Below, piece after piece: positions 36,286 to 45,351 of a DNA stretch of 64,000 nt. Numbering within the stretch: position 1 is the first letter of the stretch; every line of letters starts with the position of its first letter. The position numbers were made by a program, and so were the translations under genes. The DNA is from Allobosea lathyri. Lineage in GTDB: Bacteria > Pseudomonadota > Alphaproteobacteria > Rhizobiales > Beijerinckiaceae. Where the stretch lies: NCBI RefSeq assembly GCF_900108245.1, contig NZ_FNUY01000004.1:372001-436000 (forward strand), given 5' to 3'. Under the pieces are notes generated by a model, which was not told the origin of the DNA, did no database searches, and was given only the letters and a program-made list of their open reading frames with translations.

Positions 36286-36428
36286 GCACCGTTTTTGGCC
36301 ATGCGCAATTCCGCTGCCGCTCAGTCACGGACGCTCTAGCGTCGGCGATTGTGGTGCACTAGTATCCCAGTTTATGCCCCGACTTGCCTTGACGGTACGG
36401 ATAGAGGGCAACAACCTAGGGAGACGAA

Positions 36429-37616
36429 ATGACCAATCTGACACGTCGTGGCGTGGTCGCCGGCGCAGCGAGCCTTGCAGCCCTTCAGACGACCGGCGCC
36501 TTTGGCCAGGCTACGCCGCCCGCCAACCCCGTCGCACTCAACATCATCGATGTCGCAGGCAACCTTCAGCTGACGCAGGCCGCGATCGAACGCTTCGCCA
36601 AGGACAATCCGAAGCTGATCTCGCGGCTGAACTTCTCGCGCGCGCCGTCGCCGGAATTGCCGGCCAAGCTCAAGGCCCAGCAGGAAGCCAACCGGGTCGA
36701 TATCGATCTGGTGCTGACCGGGCCCGGCGCGATGTCGGACGGCATCCAGCAGGGGCTTTGGATCGATGTCTGGAAATCCCACGCGGCGAAACTGCCCAAG
36801 GCCGAGGAGGTCTATCACGAGCAGGCGCTGATGATGCAGCGCAACTTCGGCCAGAACGAGGGTGTCGCCGTCGTCTATTCGCCGTCAGGGCCCCTGTTCG
36901 AATATGCGCCCGATCGCCTCAAGGTCGTCCCCAAGACCGCCGAGGAGTTCCTGGCCTATGTGAAACAGAACCCCAAGCGCTTCACCTATGCGCGCCCGGT
37001 GAACTCCGGCCCCGGCTGGACCTGGCTGCAGGGCCTGCCCTATATCCTGAACGACTCCGATCCGACCGATCCGATGAAGGGGTGGGACAAGAGCTGGGCC
37101 TATCTCAAGGAACTCGGTACCGGCATCGACTATTATCCCGGCGGTACGACCCCGACGATGAAGGAACTCGGCGAGGGCACCCGCGACGTCATCGTCTCGA
37201 CCTGCGGCTGGGACATCAACCCGCGCGCGCTCGGTATCGTGCCCAAGGAGGCCAAGGTCTTCGTACTGGCCAACACGCACTGGATTCCCGATACCCAGTT
37301 CATGTGCATCCCCAAGGGCGTGTCGGCCGACAAGGTCGGCGTCCTGCTGGCGCTGATGTCCTACATGCTGAAACCCGAGGCGCAGGCCCAGACCTACGAC
37401 AAGGGCTATTTCTATCCTGGCCCGGCCGTGAAGGGCGTGACGCTTGCGATGGCGCCGCAGGAAAGCCGCGACGTCCTCGCCGAATACGGCCGGCCGGAAT
37501 ATGACGACCTGATCGCAAAGCTGCCGACGCGGCCGCCGCTGACACCGGAGCGTCTGGTCGCCGCCTTCCGGCGTTGGGACCAGGAGATCGGCGTCGGTCA
37601 CGGGGCGCCCAAGTAG
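36429..37616 (+). CDS. Extracellular solute-binding protein (family 1-like), orphan paralogue B
   Basis: A 395-residue exported protein with an RR-type leader (LTRRGVVAGAASLAALQTTGAFG). It is the clear homologue of the protein at 31943 (GWDINPRALGIVPKEAK, GYFYPGPAVKGV, RPEYDDLI). Like it, there is no cognate permease nearby; the ABC importer downstream has its own unrelated binding protein. GGGAGACGA precedes the ATG. The oxidoreductase gene follows after one base. Confidence 0.86.
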   Translation: MTNLTRRGVVAGAASLAALQTTGAFGQATPPANPVALNIIDVAGNLQLTQAAIERFAKDNPKLISRLNFSRAPSPELPAKLKAQQEANRVDIDLVLTGPGAMSDGIQQGLWIDVWKSHAAKLPKAEEVYHEQALMMQRNFGQNEGVAVVYSPSGPLFEYAPDRLKVVPKTAEEFLAYVKQNPKRFTYARPVNSGPGWTWLQGLPYILNDSDPTDPMKGWDKSWAYLKELGTGIDYYPGGTTPTMKELGEGTRDVIVSTCGWDINPRALGIVPKEAKVFVLANTHWIPDTQFMCIPKGVSADKVGVLLALMSYMLKPEAQAQTYDKGYFYPGPAVKGVTLAMAPQESRDVLAEYGRPEYDDLIAKLPTRPPLTPERLVAAFRRWDQEIGVGHGAPK

Positions 37617-37617
37617 C

Positions 37618-38664
37618 ATGCGCTTCGCGGCAATCGGCCTCGACCATCGCCACATCTTCCATATGGTCGGTGGCCTCCTGGAGGCCGGCGCGGAATGCGC
37701 CGGCTTCGACCCGGCGACGAGCGACGAGCGCGTGCTCGCGGGCTTCCGCGAGCGCTTTCCCGATCTCACCCCGCTCCCGGCCGACCGACTGATCGACGAC
37801 CCGTCGATCGACTTGGTCGTCTGCGCCGGCATCCCCTCCGAGCGCGCCGCGCTTGCGGTGAGGGCGATGCGGGCCGGCAAGGATGTGATGGTCGACAAGC
37901 CCGGCGTCACCACCTTCGCCCAGCTGGCGGAGGTCGAAGCCGCGGTGGCGCAGACCGGGCGGATCTTCTCGGTCTGCTTCTCCGAGCGTTTCATCGTCCC
38001 CGCGACCATCGTCGCGGGAAAGTTGATCGCCGATGGCGCGATCGGGCGTGTCGTCCAGACCATCGGCCTGGGTCCCCACCGCCTCAACCGCGCCATTCGT
38101 CCGGCCTGGTTCTTCGACAAGCGCTGGTTCGGCGGCATCCTGACCGACATCGCCTCGCATCAGATCGACCAGTTCCTGCATTTCACCGGATCGACCGATG
38201 CAGAGATCATTGCCTCCGGCACCGGCCGCTTCGGCACCTACGACCTGCCGGAATTCGAGGATTTCGGTGAAATCCTCCTGCGCAGCGACCGGGCCGGCGG
38301 CTATATCCGCGTCGACTGGTTCACCGCCGACGGGCTTCCAACCTGGGGCGATGGCCGCCTGACGATCCTCGGAACCGAAGGCACGATCGAGCTACGCAAA
38401 TATGTCGATATCGCCGGCCGGGAAGGCACCGACCATGTCTTCCTCGTCGACAAGGCCGGCACGCGCCATATCGACGCCTCGCGCGAGCCGCTGACCTATT
38501 TCCGCAACCTCGTCGCCGATATCGGCGCACGGACGCAGACCGCGGCGACCCAGAGCCATGTCTTCACCGTCTGCCGGCTCGCGCTCGAAGCGCAGGACAA
38601 GGCTATGCCTCTGCCGCAGAAGCCCGGCCACGGCAGCGCGGATCGTTTCGAGACGACACTGTGA
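37618..38664 (+). CDS. Gfo/Idh/MocA-family oxidoreductase 1
   Basis: A 348-residue NAD(P)-dependent sugar oxidoreductase. The N-terminal Rossmann half starts MRFAAIGLDHRHIFHM (a variant of GxGxxG) and holds the cofactor-proximal lysine in VDKPG rather than EKP; the C-terminal half has GGILTDIASHQIDQFLHF with the expected D-x3-H pair. Enzymes of this fold oxidise ring carbons of sugars, inositols or amino-sugars. It begins one base after the binding-protein stop and is followed by a complete family A repeat. Confidence 0.87.
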   Translation: MRFAAIGLDHRHIFHMVGGLLEAGAECAGFDPATSDERVLAGFRERFPDLTPLPADRLIDDPSIDLVVCAGIPSERAALAVRAMRAGKDVMVDKPGVTTFAQLAEVEAAVAQTGRIFSVCFSERFIVPATIVAGKLIADGAIGRVVQTIGLGPHRLNRAIRPAWFFDKRWFGGILTDIASHQIDQFLHFTGSTDAEIIASGTGRFGTYDLPEFEDFGEILLRSDRAGGYIRVDWFTADGLPTWGDGRLTILGTEGTIELRKYVDIAGREGTDHVFLVDKAGTRHIDASREPLTYFRNLVADIGARTQTAATQSHVFTVCRLALEAQDKAMPLPQKPGHGSADRFETTL

Positions 38665-38773
38665 GCCCTCACCCTGAGGAGCCATTGCGCAGGAATGGCG
38701 TCTCGAAGGGTGGCTCCAGATCGCGCTGGAACATCCTTCGAGACGCCGCTTCGCGGCTCCTCAGGATGAGGGC
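38665..38773. repeat. Family A palindromic repeat, copy 1
   Basis: A 109-bp inverted repeat: outer arms GCCCTCACCCTGAGGAGC and GCTCCTCAGGATGAGGGC, an inner TCTCGAAGGGTGG/ACATCCTTCGAGACG pair. It begins at the stop of one oxidoreductase gene and ends 41 bp before the next. The element matches a class very common in Rhizobiales intergenic DNA. Confidence 0.85.
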
Positions 38774-38814
38774 TGCGTCTACAAATCATCACAAGCTAAC
38801 AGGAGCAGCCTGAC

Positions 38815-39828
38815 GTGAAGCGCAAGATCGGTGTCGCCGTCATCGGCCTCGGGCCGGCATCCCTGCCCCATTCAAAGAGCCTGATCGACCTGAGCGAGCG
38901 CGTGGACGTCCGCTGGGCGGTCAGCCGCACGGCGGGGCGCGCCACGGCTTTCGCGGGTCAGTTCGCCTTTCCTGTGACGACCGATCTCGACGCCGTGCTG
39001 GCTGATCCGACCGTCGAGGCCGTCATCGTCCTGACGCCCCCGAGCAGCCATCTCGACGTGTCCGCGCGCTGCCTCGCGGCCGGCAAGCATGTGCTCGTCG
39101 AGAAACCGCTTGAGCTGACCAGCGAGCGCGGCCAGCGCCTCGTCGATGCCGCGCGCCAAGCCGGCAAAGTGTTCGGCGTCGTACTGCAGCATCGCTTCCG
39201 CCCCGCAAGCGTCAGGCTGAAGGCCGCGATCGACGGCGGTGAGCTCGGCACAATAGAGGCCGCCTTCCTGAGCGTGCCCTGGTGGCGCCCGCAGGCCTAT
39301 TACGACGAACCCGGACGCGGCACGCTGGCGCGCGACGGCGGCGGCGTGCTGCTGACGCAGGCGATCCACTCGCTCGACCTGTTCCGCTCGCTTGTCGGCA
39401 TCTCCCGCGTCGTCGCGGCGCAAGTCCGCACCACGGCGCTGCACAGGATGGAGACAGAGGATTACGTTTCGGCCCTTCTGGAAATCGGCAATGGCGCGCC
39501 GGCGACGCTGGTCACCACGACCGCGGCCTATCCCGGCCATCCCGAACGCATCGAGATCATCGGCACGAAGGGCTTCGCCGCGCTCATCGGCGGCAGGCTT
39601 CACCTCGCCTTCCTCGACGGACGCAATGAGGTCGTCGAGGCCGAGGGCTCGACCGGCAGCGGCGCCAACATCATGGATTTCCCCCATGACGCCCACCGCG
39701 CCGTCATCGCCGACTTCCTCGACGCGATCGAACAGGATCGCGATCCCGTCGTGACCGGCGAGGAAGCGCTTGCCTCGCAACGCCTCGTGGACGATATCCT
39801 CGGCAACGCCCGCCAGACGGGTCGCTGA
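38815..39828 (+). CDS. Gfo/Idh/MocA-family oxidoreductase 2
   Basis: A 337-residue oxidoreductase with IGVAVIGLGPASLPHSKSL at the N-terminus, the canonical VEKPLEL (about 97-103) and a C-terminal domain with GGGVLLTQAIHSLDLFRSL containing the D-x3-H-like active pair. GTG start with AGGAG about ten bases upstream. The stop codon lies within the first unit of a 16-bp tandem repeat. Two Gfo proteins in one cluster often act in sequence, oxidising and then reducing a sugar through a keto intermediate. Confidence 0.88.
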   Translation: MKRKIGVAVIGLGPASLPHSKSLIDLSERVDVRWAVSRTAGRATAFAGQFAFPVTTDLDAVLADPTVEAVIVLTPPSSHLDVSARCLAAGKHVLVEKPLELTSERGQRLVDAARQAGKVFGVVLQHRFRPASVRLKAAIDGGELGTIEAAFLSVPWWRPQAYYDEPGRGTLARDGGGVLLTQAIHSLDLFRSLVGISRVVAAQVRTTALHRMETEDYVSALLEIGNGAPATLVTTTAAYPGHPERIEIIGTKGFAALIGGRLHLAFLDGRNEVVEAEGSTGSGANIMDFPHDAHRAVIADFLDAIEQDRDPVVTGEEALASQRLVDDILGNARQTGR

Positions 39829-39883
39829 TCCCAGGGTTTTCTGATCCCAGGATTTTCTGATCCCAAGGCTTCTGATCCAAGGC
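39825..39883. repeat. Tandem 16-bp repeat, about 3.7 units
   Basis: Units CTGATCCCAGGGTTTT, CTGATCCCAGGATTTT, CTGATCCCAAGGCTT and CTGATCCAAGGC. The first unit includes the TGA stop of the upstream oxidoreductase. Copy number may vary between strains; function unknown. Confidence 0.8.
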
Positions 39884-39977
39884 GCAATCGGACATCGGAT
39901 GACAGGACATGCCGGGGCCGCAGGGCCTTCCCGCACTGCGGCGGTTTCGCGGGCGACATCATGAGCACGGCCACGCC

Positions 39978-41501
39978 ATGAGCGTCGTCCTCGCCTGCGA
40001 TCTCGGCGGCACCAGTTTCCGCGCGGCACTGATTGACGCGCATGGCGTGACGTTGGCCGAAAGCACGATCCCCGGCCCGGCCTCGACCGACCGTATGGGC
40101 GGCTCCGAGATCGATCCGATCGCCTGGTGGGACAGGCTCGTGGAAGCCTGCATCAGACTGGCAGACACAGCCCCCGATCTCTTCGCCGCCATACAGGCGG
40201 TCGCGATCTGCGGCGTGACGCGGACGCAGATCTTCCTCGACAGGGAAGGCCGCCCGCTGCGCGCGGCCATGACGTGGAAGGATGCGCGCTCCGACGCTGC
40301 CGCAACCCGCCTGCGCGAGCGGCTTTCGGAAAACCACCCCGAAAGCGCGCGGATCAACGCTTTTCATCCTCTGGCCCGCCTCGCTTGGCTGCGCGAAGAA
40401 GAACATGAGACCTTTCGCAGCATCGCTTCGGTCCTGGAACCGAAGGACTATCTGAACTTCCGCCTGACCGGCCGGCAGGCCAGCGACCCCGTCTCGCTGG
40501 CGCGGCTGCTGGCCTGCACGGACATCGTCGCCGGCATCGATCCGCTCGGCGCGCTCGGCCTGTCGGCGGCGATCCTGCCGTCCGTGCTTGAACCCTGCGA
40601 GGCCGTCGGACCGGCCGTCTCCGGTCTTCCCGCACCGCTCGACCGTATCGCGGGCGTGCCGGTCTTCTGCTCCTCCAACGATACCTGGGCCGCCGTCGCC
40701 GGCCTGGGCGCGCTGCGACCGGGCTATGCCTACAACATCTCCGGCACCACCGAAGTGCTCGGCGTCATCAGCGAGAGCGCGGTCGAGGCCGAAGGGCTGC
40801 TCACCGTCGACTGGCGCGGGCTCTACCAGATCGGTGGCCCGAGCCAGAATGGTGCCGATACCGTCTCCTGGCTGCTCGCGCTGCTCGGTCGCGACGACAA
40901 CCATGCCACCAATATCGGTGACAGCATCGACGCGCTGCTCGCCGGCCCGCGTCACGCCCAGCCCTTGCTGTTCCTGCCCTATCTGCAGGGCGAGCGCGTG
41001 CCCTATTGGAACCCGGCGCTGCGCGGCGCCTTCATCGGCCTCAACCGCCAGCACGGCGCGACCGATCTCGCCTTTGCGGTGCTGGAGGGCGTCGCCTTCC
41101 TCAACCGCATCGTGCTCGAACGCGCCGAGGCCGCCTTGGGCGAGCCGGTGGCGGAAATCCGCTTCGGCGGCGGCGCGGCCGCCAATCCAGTCTGGAGCCA
41201 GATCAAGGCTGATATCTGCGGCCGGCCCGTCATCGTCGGCGCTGCGAAAGAGCCCGGCCTGCTCGGCGCCGCGATCATCGGCTGGACCGGGCTCGGCCGT
41301 TTCGGTTCGCTCGCGGAGGCGCAGGAAAGCCTCGTCACGACCGCCGCACGCTTCGAGCCGGACCCGGCGCGACATGCAGCCTATGGCGAGCTTTTCGCGC
41401 TCTTTCGGCGCAGCGAGGCGGCGCTGGCACCGATCTCGGCGGAACTCGTGGCGCTCTCGCTTCGCAGCGGGCCAGCCGATGACAACAAGAAGGCGCCCTG
41501 A
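39978..41501 (+). CDS. FGGY-family carbohydrate kinase
   Basis: A 507-residue sugar kinase. The N-terminal phosphate-1 loop ACDLGGTSFRAALID, a TWKDARS-type substrate loop, phosphate-2 segment YNISGTTEV and the C-terminal FGGY-like FGGGAAANPVWSQIKADICGRPV are all present. It phosphorylates a sugar or polyol, possibly a pentose or xylulose-like product of the adjacent oxidoreductases. Start at 39978 is where homology begins; longer in-frame starts lie upstream. The SDR gene follows three bases after the stop. Confidence 0.9.
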   Translation: MSVVLACDLGGTSFRAALIDAHGVTLAESTIPGPASTDRMGGSEIDPIAWWDRLVEACIRLADTAPDLFAAIQAVAICGVTRTQIFLDREGRPLRAAMTWKDARSDAAATRLRERLSENHPESARINAFHPLARLAWLREEEHETFRSIASVLEPKDYLNFRLTGRQASDPVSLARLLACTDIVAGIDPLGALGLSAAILPSVLEPCEAVGPAVSGLPAPLDRIAGVPVFCSSNDTWAAVAGLGALRPGYAYNISGTTEVLGVISESAVEAEGLLTVDWRGLYQIGGPSQNGADTVSWLLALLGRDDNHATNIGDSIDALLAGPRHAQPLLFLPYLQGERVPYWNPALRGAFIGLNRQHGATDLAFAVLEGVAFLNRIVLERAEAALGEPVAEIRFGGGAAANPVWSQIKADICGRPVIVGAAKEPGLLGAAIIGWTGLGRFGSLAEAQESLVTTAARFEPDPARHAAYGELFALFRRSEAALAPISAELVALSLRSGPADDNKKAP

Positions 41502-41504
41502 CGC

Positions 41505-42299
41505 ATGGCATCCCAGCAATCGCATTCCCCGATCACCCTGATCACCGGCGCTTCCGGCGGCATCGGCGGCGCGCTCGCCATGATGCTGGCCGCCTCCGGC
41601 CACAGGCTGGTGCTGTCGGGGCTGGAGAGCGAAGGGCTGGAACGGCTGGCGAGTGAAATCGCGGCTGCGGGCGGCGAGGTCGCGACCATCGCCGGCGACG
41701 TGCGCGACCGCGATCTGCCGAAGGCCTGCATCGACCTTGCGATCTCACGCTTCAATCGGCTCGACAATCTCGTCAGCGGCGCCGGCGCCTCGCGCCCTGT
41801 CCCGATGGTCGATATGGACGACGACGAGTGGGAGAAGCTCGTCGACATCAACCTCTCCTCCGTGTTTCGCATCGCCAAGGCCGCCGCCCGGCAGATGATC
41901 GCGCAGGGCGATGGTGGCGCCATCGTCCATATTTCCTCGATCGCCCATGCCAATGGCGGCGCGAACCTTGCGTATGGCTCGGCCAAGGGCGGCGTCGCCA
42001 CCCTGACCTATGGCATGGCCCAGCAGCTCGGCCCGCATGGCATCAGGGTCAACGCTGTTGCGCCGGGCATCATTGATACGCCAATGGTGCGCGGCGGCTT
42101 CGCCCAGCAGTTCAACGCGCTGGTCGAGGGCGCCGCAGTCCGCACGCCGCTTGGACGATTGGGAAGACCCGAGGATGTCGCTGCCGTGATCGCTTTCCTT
42201 CTCTCGCCGGGGGCGGCCTTCGTCACGGGCGCGCTGATCCCGATCACCGGCGGCATCGAGATCCTCCAGCCGATCTCGGCCATCGCGAAGGGAACGTGA
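41505..42299 (+). CDS. Short-chain dehydrogenase/reductase
   Basis: A 264-residue classical SDR. Cofactor motif TGASGGIG (14-21), NAG-equivalent reading SGAGAS, catalytic Ser (ISSIAH) and the YxxxK pair in YGSAKGGVA, then NAVAPGIIDTPM. Likely oxidises or reduces a sugar alcohol in the same pathway as the adjacent kinase. Its stop overlaps the permease GTG start. Confidence 0.92.
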   Translation: MASQQSHSPITLITGASGGIGGALAMMLAASGHRLVLSGLESEGLERLASEIAAAGGEVATIAGDVRDRDLPKACIDLAISRFNRLDNLVSGAGASRPVPMVDMDDDEWEKLVDINLSSVFRIAKAAARQMIAQGDGGAIVHISSIAHANGGANLAYGSAKGGVATLTYGMAQQLGPHGIRVNAVAPGIIDTPMVRGGFAQQFNALVEGAAVRTPLGRLGRPEDVAAVIAFLLSPGAAFVTGALIPITGGIEILQPISAIAKGT

Positions 42300-43261
42300 C
42301 GACGATGCGCAGGATCAATCCGCGCGAGCTGATCGGGCGCTACGGCACGGCCTTTGCGGGCCTGCTGCTGATCGCCTTCTTCCTGATTTTCGCGAAGAAT
42401 TTCGCCAGCCCGACCAATATCGTCAACGTGCTCAAGGATACGAGCTTCCTCGCCATTCTCGCGCTCGGCTTCACGCTCGCCTTTACCGTCGCCGAACTCG
42501 ATCTTTCGGTCGCGGAAATCGCCAGCCTCGCCGCCGTCGTCTGCGGCTGGCTGGTGCAGCTGCAATACCCGCCGGCCGTCGCGGTTGCCGCTGCGCTCGC
42601 AGTCGGCATCGTGCTCGGCACGCTGAACGGCTATGGCGTCACCGTGCTGCGCATTCCCTCGCTGATCATGACGCTCGGCACGGCAGCCATAGCCAAGGGC
42701 TTCGCCTTCATGATCACGCAGGGCGTCGCCTTCGTCGGGCGCTGGCCCGTCGGCTTCACCGGGCTCGCCCGGGGCTACACCTTCGGCATCCCCAATCTCG
42801 TGTTGTGGATGAGCGCCGCGACCCTGTTCGCCTATGGCCTGGTCAAATGGACCCGCACCGGCGCGCATATGGTCGCGACCGGCGAGGCCGACGAGGCCGC
42901 GCGCCTGGCCGGTATCGCGACAGCCCGGATGAAGCGCATCGGCCTGCTGCTGGCCGGCGTCTTCGCCAGCATCATGGCCGTGCTGCTCGCCGCCAACCTG
43001 TCCTCGGCTGCGCCCAACATGGCGGGCGACTATCTGCTCTACGCCATCGCCGCCGTCCTGCTGGGCATGACCATGTTCGACCCCGGCAAGCCCAATGTGC
43101 CCGGAACGGTCTTCGCCGCGCTGGTGCTGAAGGTGCTCGGCAACGGGCTGGTCCTGCTCGGAGCGCCCTATTACGTTCAGGATATCGTCCTCGGCGCGAT
43201 CATCATCGGCTCTGTCGCCTTCTCGGCCAGCGCGATGAAGAAAGCGGCGTTCAAGGTGTAG
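42296..43261 (+). CDS. Sugar ABC transporter permease, RbsC/FrcC-like
   Basis: A 321-residue membrane protein with roughly nine to ten helices from residue 17 on. Family marks are FTVAELDLSVAEIASLAAVV (the GGIDLSVG-like motif, here without its first glycines), NGYGVTVLRIPSLIMTLGT and VATGEADEAARLAGI. GTG start overlapping the SDR stop; ATG at 42305 is an alternative. Together with the next binding protein and ATPase it forms a ribose/fructose-type importer interrupted by two intergenic repeats. Confidence 0.91.
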   Translation: MTTMRRINPRELIGRYGTAFAGLLLIAFFLIFAKNFASPTNIVNVLKDTSFLAILALGFTLAFTVAELDLSVAEIASLAAVVCGWLVQLQYPPAVAVAAALAVGIVLGTLNGYGVTVLRIPSLIMTLGTAAIAKGFAFMITQGVAFVGRWPVGFTGLARGYTFGIPNLVLWMSAATLFAYGLVKWTRTGAHMVATGEADEAARLAGIATARMKRIGLLLAGVFASIMAVLLAANLSSAAPNMAGDYLLYAIAAVLLGMTMFDPGKPNVPGTVFAALVLKVLGNGLVLLGAPYYVQDIVLGAIIIGSVAFSASAMKKAAFKV

Positions 43262-43283
43262 AGTGAATCCGTCTTTACCCTCA

Positions 43284-43395
43284 GCCCTCATCCTGAGGAG
43301 CCGCGAAGCGGCGTCTCGAAGGATGGTCCAGATGGTTCGCGAGCCTCCTGGAGCATCCTTCGAGACGCACCTGCGGCGCTCCTCAGGATGAGGGC
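43284..43395. repeat. Family A palindromic repeat, copy 2
   Basis: A 112-bp inverted repeat from GCCCTCATCCTGAGGAGC to GCTCCTCAGGATGAGGGC, lying between the permease and binding-protein genes, 46 bp before the latter start. As an RNA hairpin it might raise binding-protein transcript stability relative to the permease. Confidence 0.85.
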
Positions 43396-43441
43396 TGAGC
43401 GTGAGCCGGCACGATGTCAGCAAGCAAGAGGGGAAATGTTC

Positions 43442-44380
43442 ATGCACATTCTAAAATCCATAGCGTTGGCGGCCGGCCTTCTCGTCATGGGCCAGTCGGC
43501 CCAGGCCTTCGAGATCGGCGTCATCGGCTTCCAGTTCTCATCGGAGACGCATGCGCGCGTCGCCAATGCCGCCGCCGCCGCCGCCAAGGCCAAGGGCTGG
43601 GGCGTGACACTGCTGAACTCGGAGGGCGCGCTGCCCAAGCATGCCGAGCAGTTCGACGCTCTCATCGCCAAGAAGGTCGATGCGATCATCATCGCCATGG
43701 GCAAGCCGGTCGAGGCCGACGCCCAGTTCAAGGCCGCCAAGGATGCCGGCATTCCCGTCATCACCGTGCAGTCGGGCTCCAGCCCGCACGCGCTCTTCGA
43801 CATCCAGACCAATGAATACAAGGTCGGCGCGGAAGCGGCGCTCTATCTGCTCGGCCAGCTCGGCTATCAGGGCAACATCGTCACCGCCCGCTTCGACCTG
43901 AACGTCGCCTCGCGCATTCGCGGCAGGCTGCTCGATGCGGTGCTGGCCGAGAACCAGGCGGTCAAGGAACTCGGCAAGTTCTCGATGGCTCGCACCCAGA
44001 GCTGGCGCGACGACGTCCGCGCCGGCATGCAGGCGCTGCTCCTGCAGAACCAGGGCAAGATCAACGGCATCTGGGCCTCCTTCGACGGGCAGGCCTATAT
44101 CATCGACGACCTCTTGCAGGCACAGGGGATCAAGAAGGGCCAGATCCCGCTGATCTCGGTCGATGGCGGCAAGGAGACCTATGCCCGCATCGCCGACCCG
44201 GCCTCGACCTTCATCGCGACCGTCTCGATCCCCTTCGAGGAGATGGGCAAACAGGCGGTCGACGCGATCCAGACCATCGTCGTCGAGAAAAAGCCGAAGG
44301 AAACTGTCGCCAGCGGCCCCTATCTCTTCACCGAAGCCGTGCTGGTCGACAAGACGAATGTCGAGAAGTTCCTGAAGTGA
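43442..44380 (+). CDS. Sugar ABC transporter periplasmic binding protein (RbsB/FrcB-like)
   Basis: A 312-residue type I periplasmic binding protein with a signal peptide (HILKSIALAAGLLVMGQSAQA). Mature protein starts FEIGVIGFQFSSETHARVANAA and contains KVDAIIIAMG, GIPVITVQSG, and PLISVDGGKE, as in ribose/galactose binding proteins. ATG at 43442 is chosen because GAGGGG lies eight bases upstream; 43436 is too close. Works with the flanking permease and ATPase. Confidence 0.92.
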   Translation: MHILKSIALAAGLLVMGQSAQAFEIGVIGFQFSSETHARVANAAAAAAKAKGWGVTLLNSEGALPKHAEQFDALIAKKVDAIIIAMGKPVEADAQFKAAKDAGIPVITVQSGSSPHALFDIQTNEYKVGAEAALYLLGQLGYQGNIVTARFDLNVASRIRGRLLDAVLAENQAVKELGKFSMARTQSWRDDVRAGMQALLLQNQGKINGIWASFDGQAYIIDDLLQAQGIKKGQIPLISVDGGKETYARIADPASTFIATVSIPFEEMGKQAVDAIQTIVVEKKPKETVASGPYLFTEAVLVDKTNVEKFLK

Positions 44381-44400
44381 GATCTTTGCCCTCTCCACGC

Positions 44401-44520
44401 CGTCATCCCGGACAAGCGGCGAAGCCGCGCCGATCCGGGATCCATCGGAGGCCCAAATTTGTCGCCGGATTTGGCTCTACGATGGACCCCGGATCTTCGC
44501 TTCGCTGCGTCCGGGATGAC
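44401..44520. repeat. Family B palindromic repeat, copy 1
   Basis: A 120-bp element with ends CGTCATCCCGGACAAGCGGC and TGCGTCCGGGATGAC, forming a long imperfect inverted repeat. Copy 2 at 46879 differs at one base and has the same orientation. It lies between the binding-protein and ATPase genes of one importer. Confidence 0.88.
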
Positions 44521-44561
44521 GGCGCGCTTGATTGCAAAGGACGCACACGGATCATCTATCC

Positions 44562-45326
44562 ATGACCAAGCCCACACCCATCCTCTCGCTCCGCGGCATC
44601 GGCAAGAGCTACGGCGCGGTTGTCGCCGTCAGTGAGGTCGATCTCGACATCTTTCCCGGCGAGGTCGTCGCGATCTGCGGCGATAACGGTGCCGGCAAGT
44701 CGAGCCTCATCAAGGTCATCTCCGGCGCGGAGGAGCCGACAGCAGGCTCGCTTGCGATGCGTGGCAAGCCGGTCAGCTTCGCCTCGCCGCATGATGCGCT
44801 GGAGCACGGCGTCGCGACGATCTACCAGGACCTTGCGCTGGCCCCGCGCCTTTCCATCGCGCAGAATGTTTTCATGGGCTCGGAACTGACCAGGCCTGTG
44901 CTGCTGCCCTTCCTGCGCGTGATCGACAAGAAGCGCATGATCGCGGAATCGCAGCGCTTCCTCTCGCAGCTTTCCGTCTCGGTGACCGACATGACCCGGC
45001 CGGTCGAGCGTCTTTCGGGTGGTCAGCGTCAGGCTGTGGCGATCTCGCGGGCGCTGCGCTGGAACGCCGAGATCATCATCATGGACGAGCCGACGGCAGC
45101 GCTCGGCGTCAAGGAGACCGCGCTCGTCCTCGATCTCATCCGCAAGCTCAAGGCGGACCGCCGCACCGTGATCCTGATCAGTCACAACATGCGCGATGTC
45201 GTGGCGCTGGCCGATCGCGTCGTGATCATGGGCGCCGGCCGGAAATATGTCGACCGCCCTATCCACGGCCTCTCCGCCGACGACCTCACCCATCTGATCA
45301 TGAGCGGCAATGCCCGTGCAGCCTGA
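44562..45326 (+). CDS. Sugar ABC transporter ATPase, single domain (FrcA-like)
   Basis: A 254-residue ATPase: Walker A GDNGAGKSS, Q-loop YQDLAL, signature LSGGQRQAVA, Walker B IIIMDEPTAALG and switch His in LISHNM. Ribose-type transporters usually have a two-domain ATPase; the single-domain form is the fructose-type (FrcA) arrangement. It follows repeat B copy 1, and completes the importer started by the genes at 42296 and 43442. Start at 44562 is where homology begins. Confidence 0.92.
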   Translation: MTKPTPILSLRGIGKSYGAVVAVSEVDLDIFPGEVVAICGDNGAGKSSLIKVISGAEEPTAGSLAMRGKPVSFASPHDALEHGVATIYQDLALAPRLSIAQNVFMGSELTRPVLLPFLRVIDKKRMIAESQRFLSQLSVSVTDMTRPVERLSGGQRQAVAISRALRWNAEIIIMDEPTAALGVKETALVLDLIRKLKADRRTVILISHNMRDVVALADRVVIMGAGRKYVDRPIHGLSADDLTHLIMSGNARAA

Positions 45327-45351
45327 GCCGGCGGCGCGAGAGAACGGCGAT

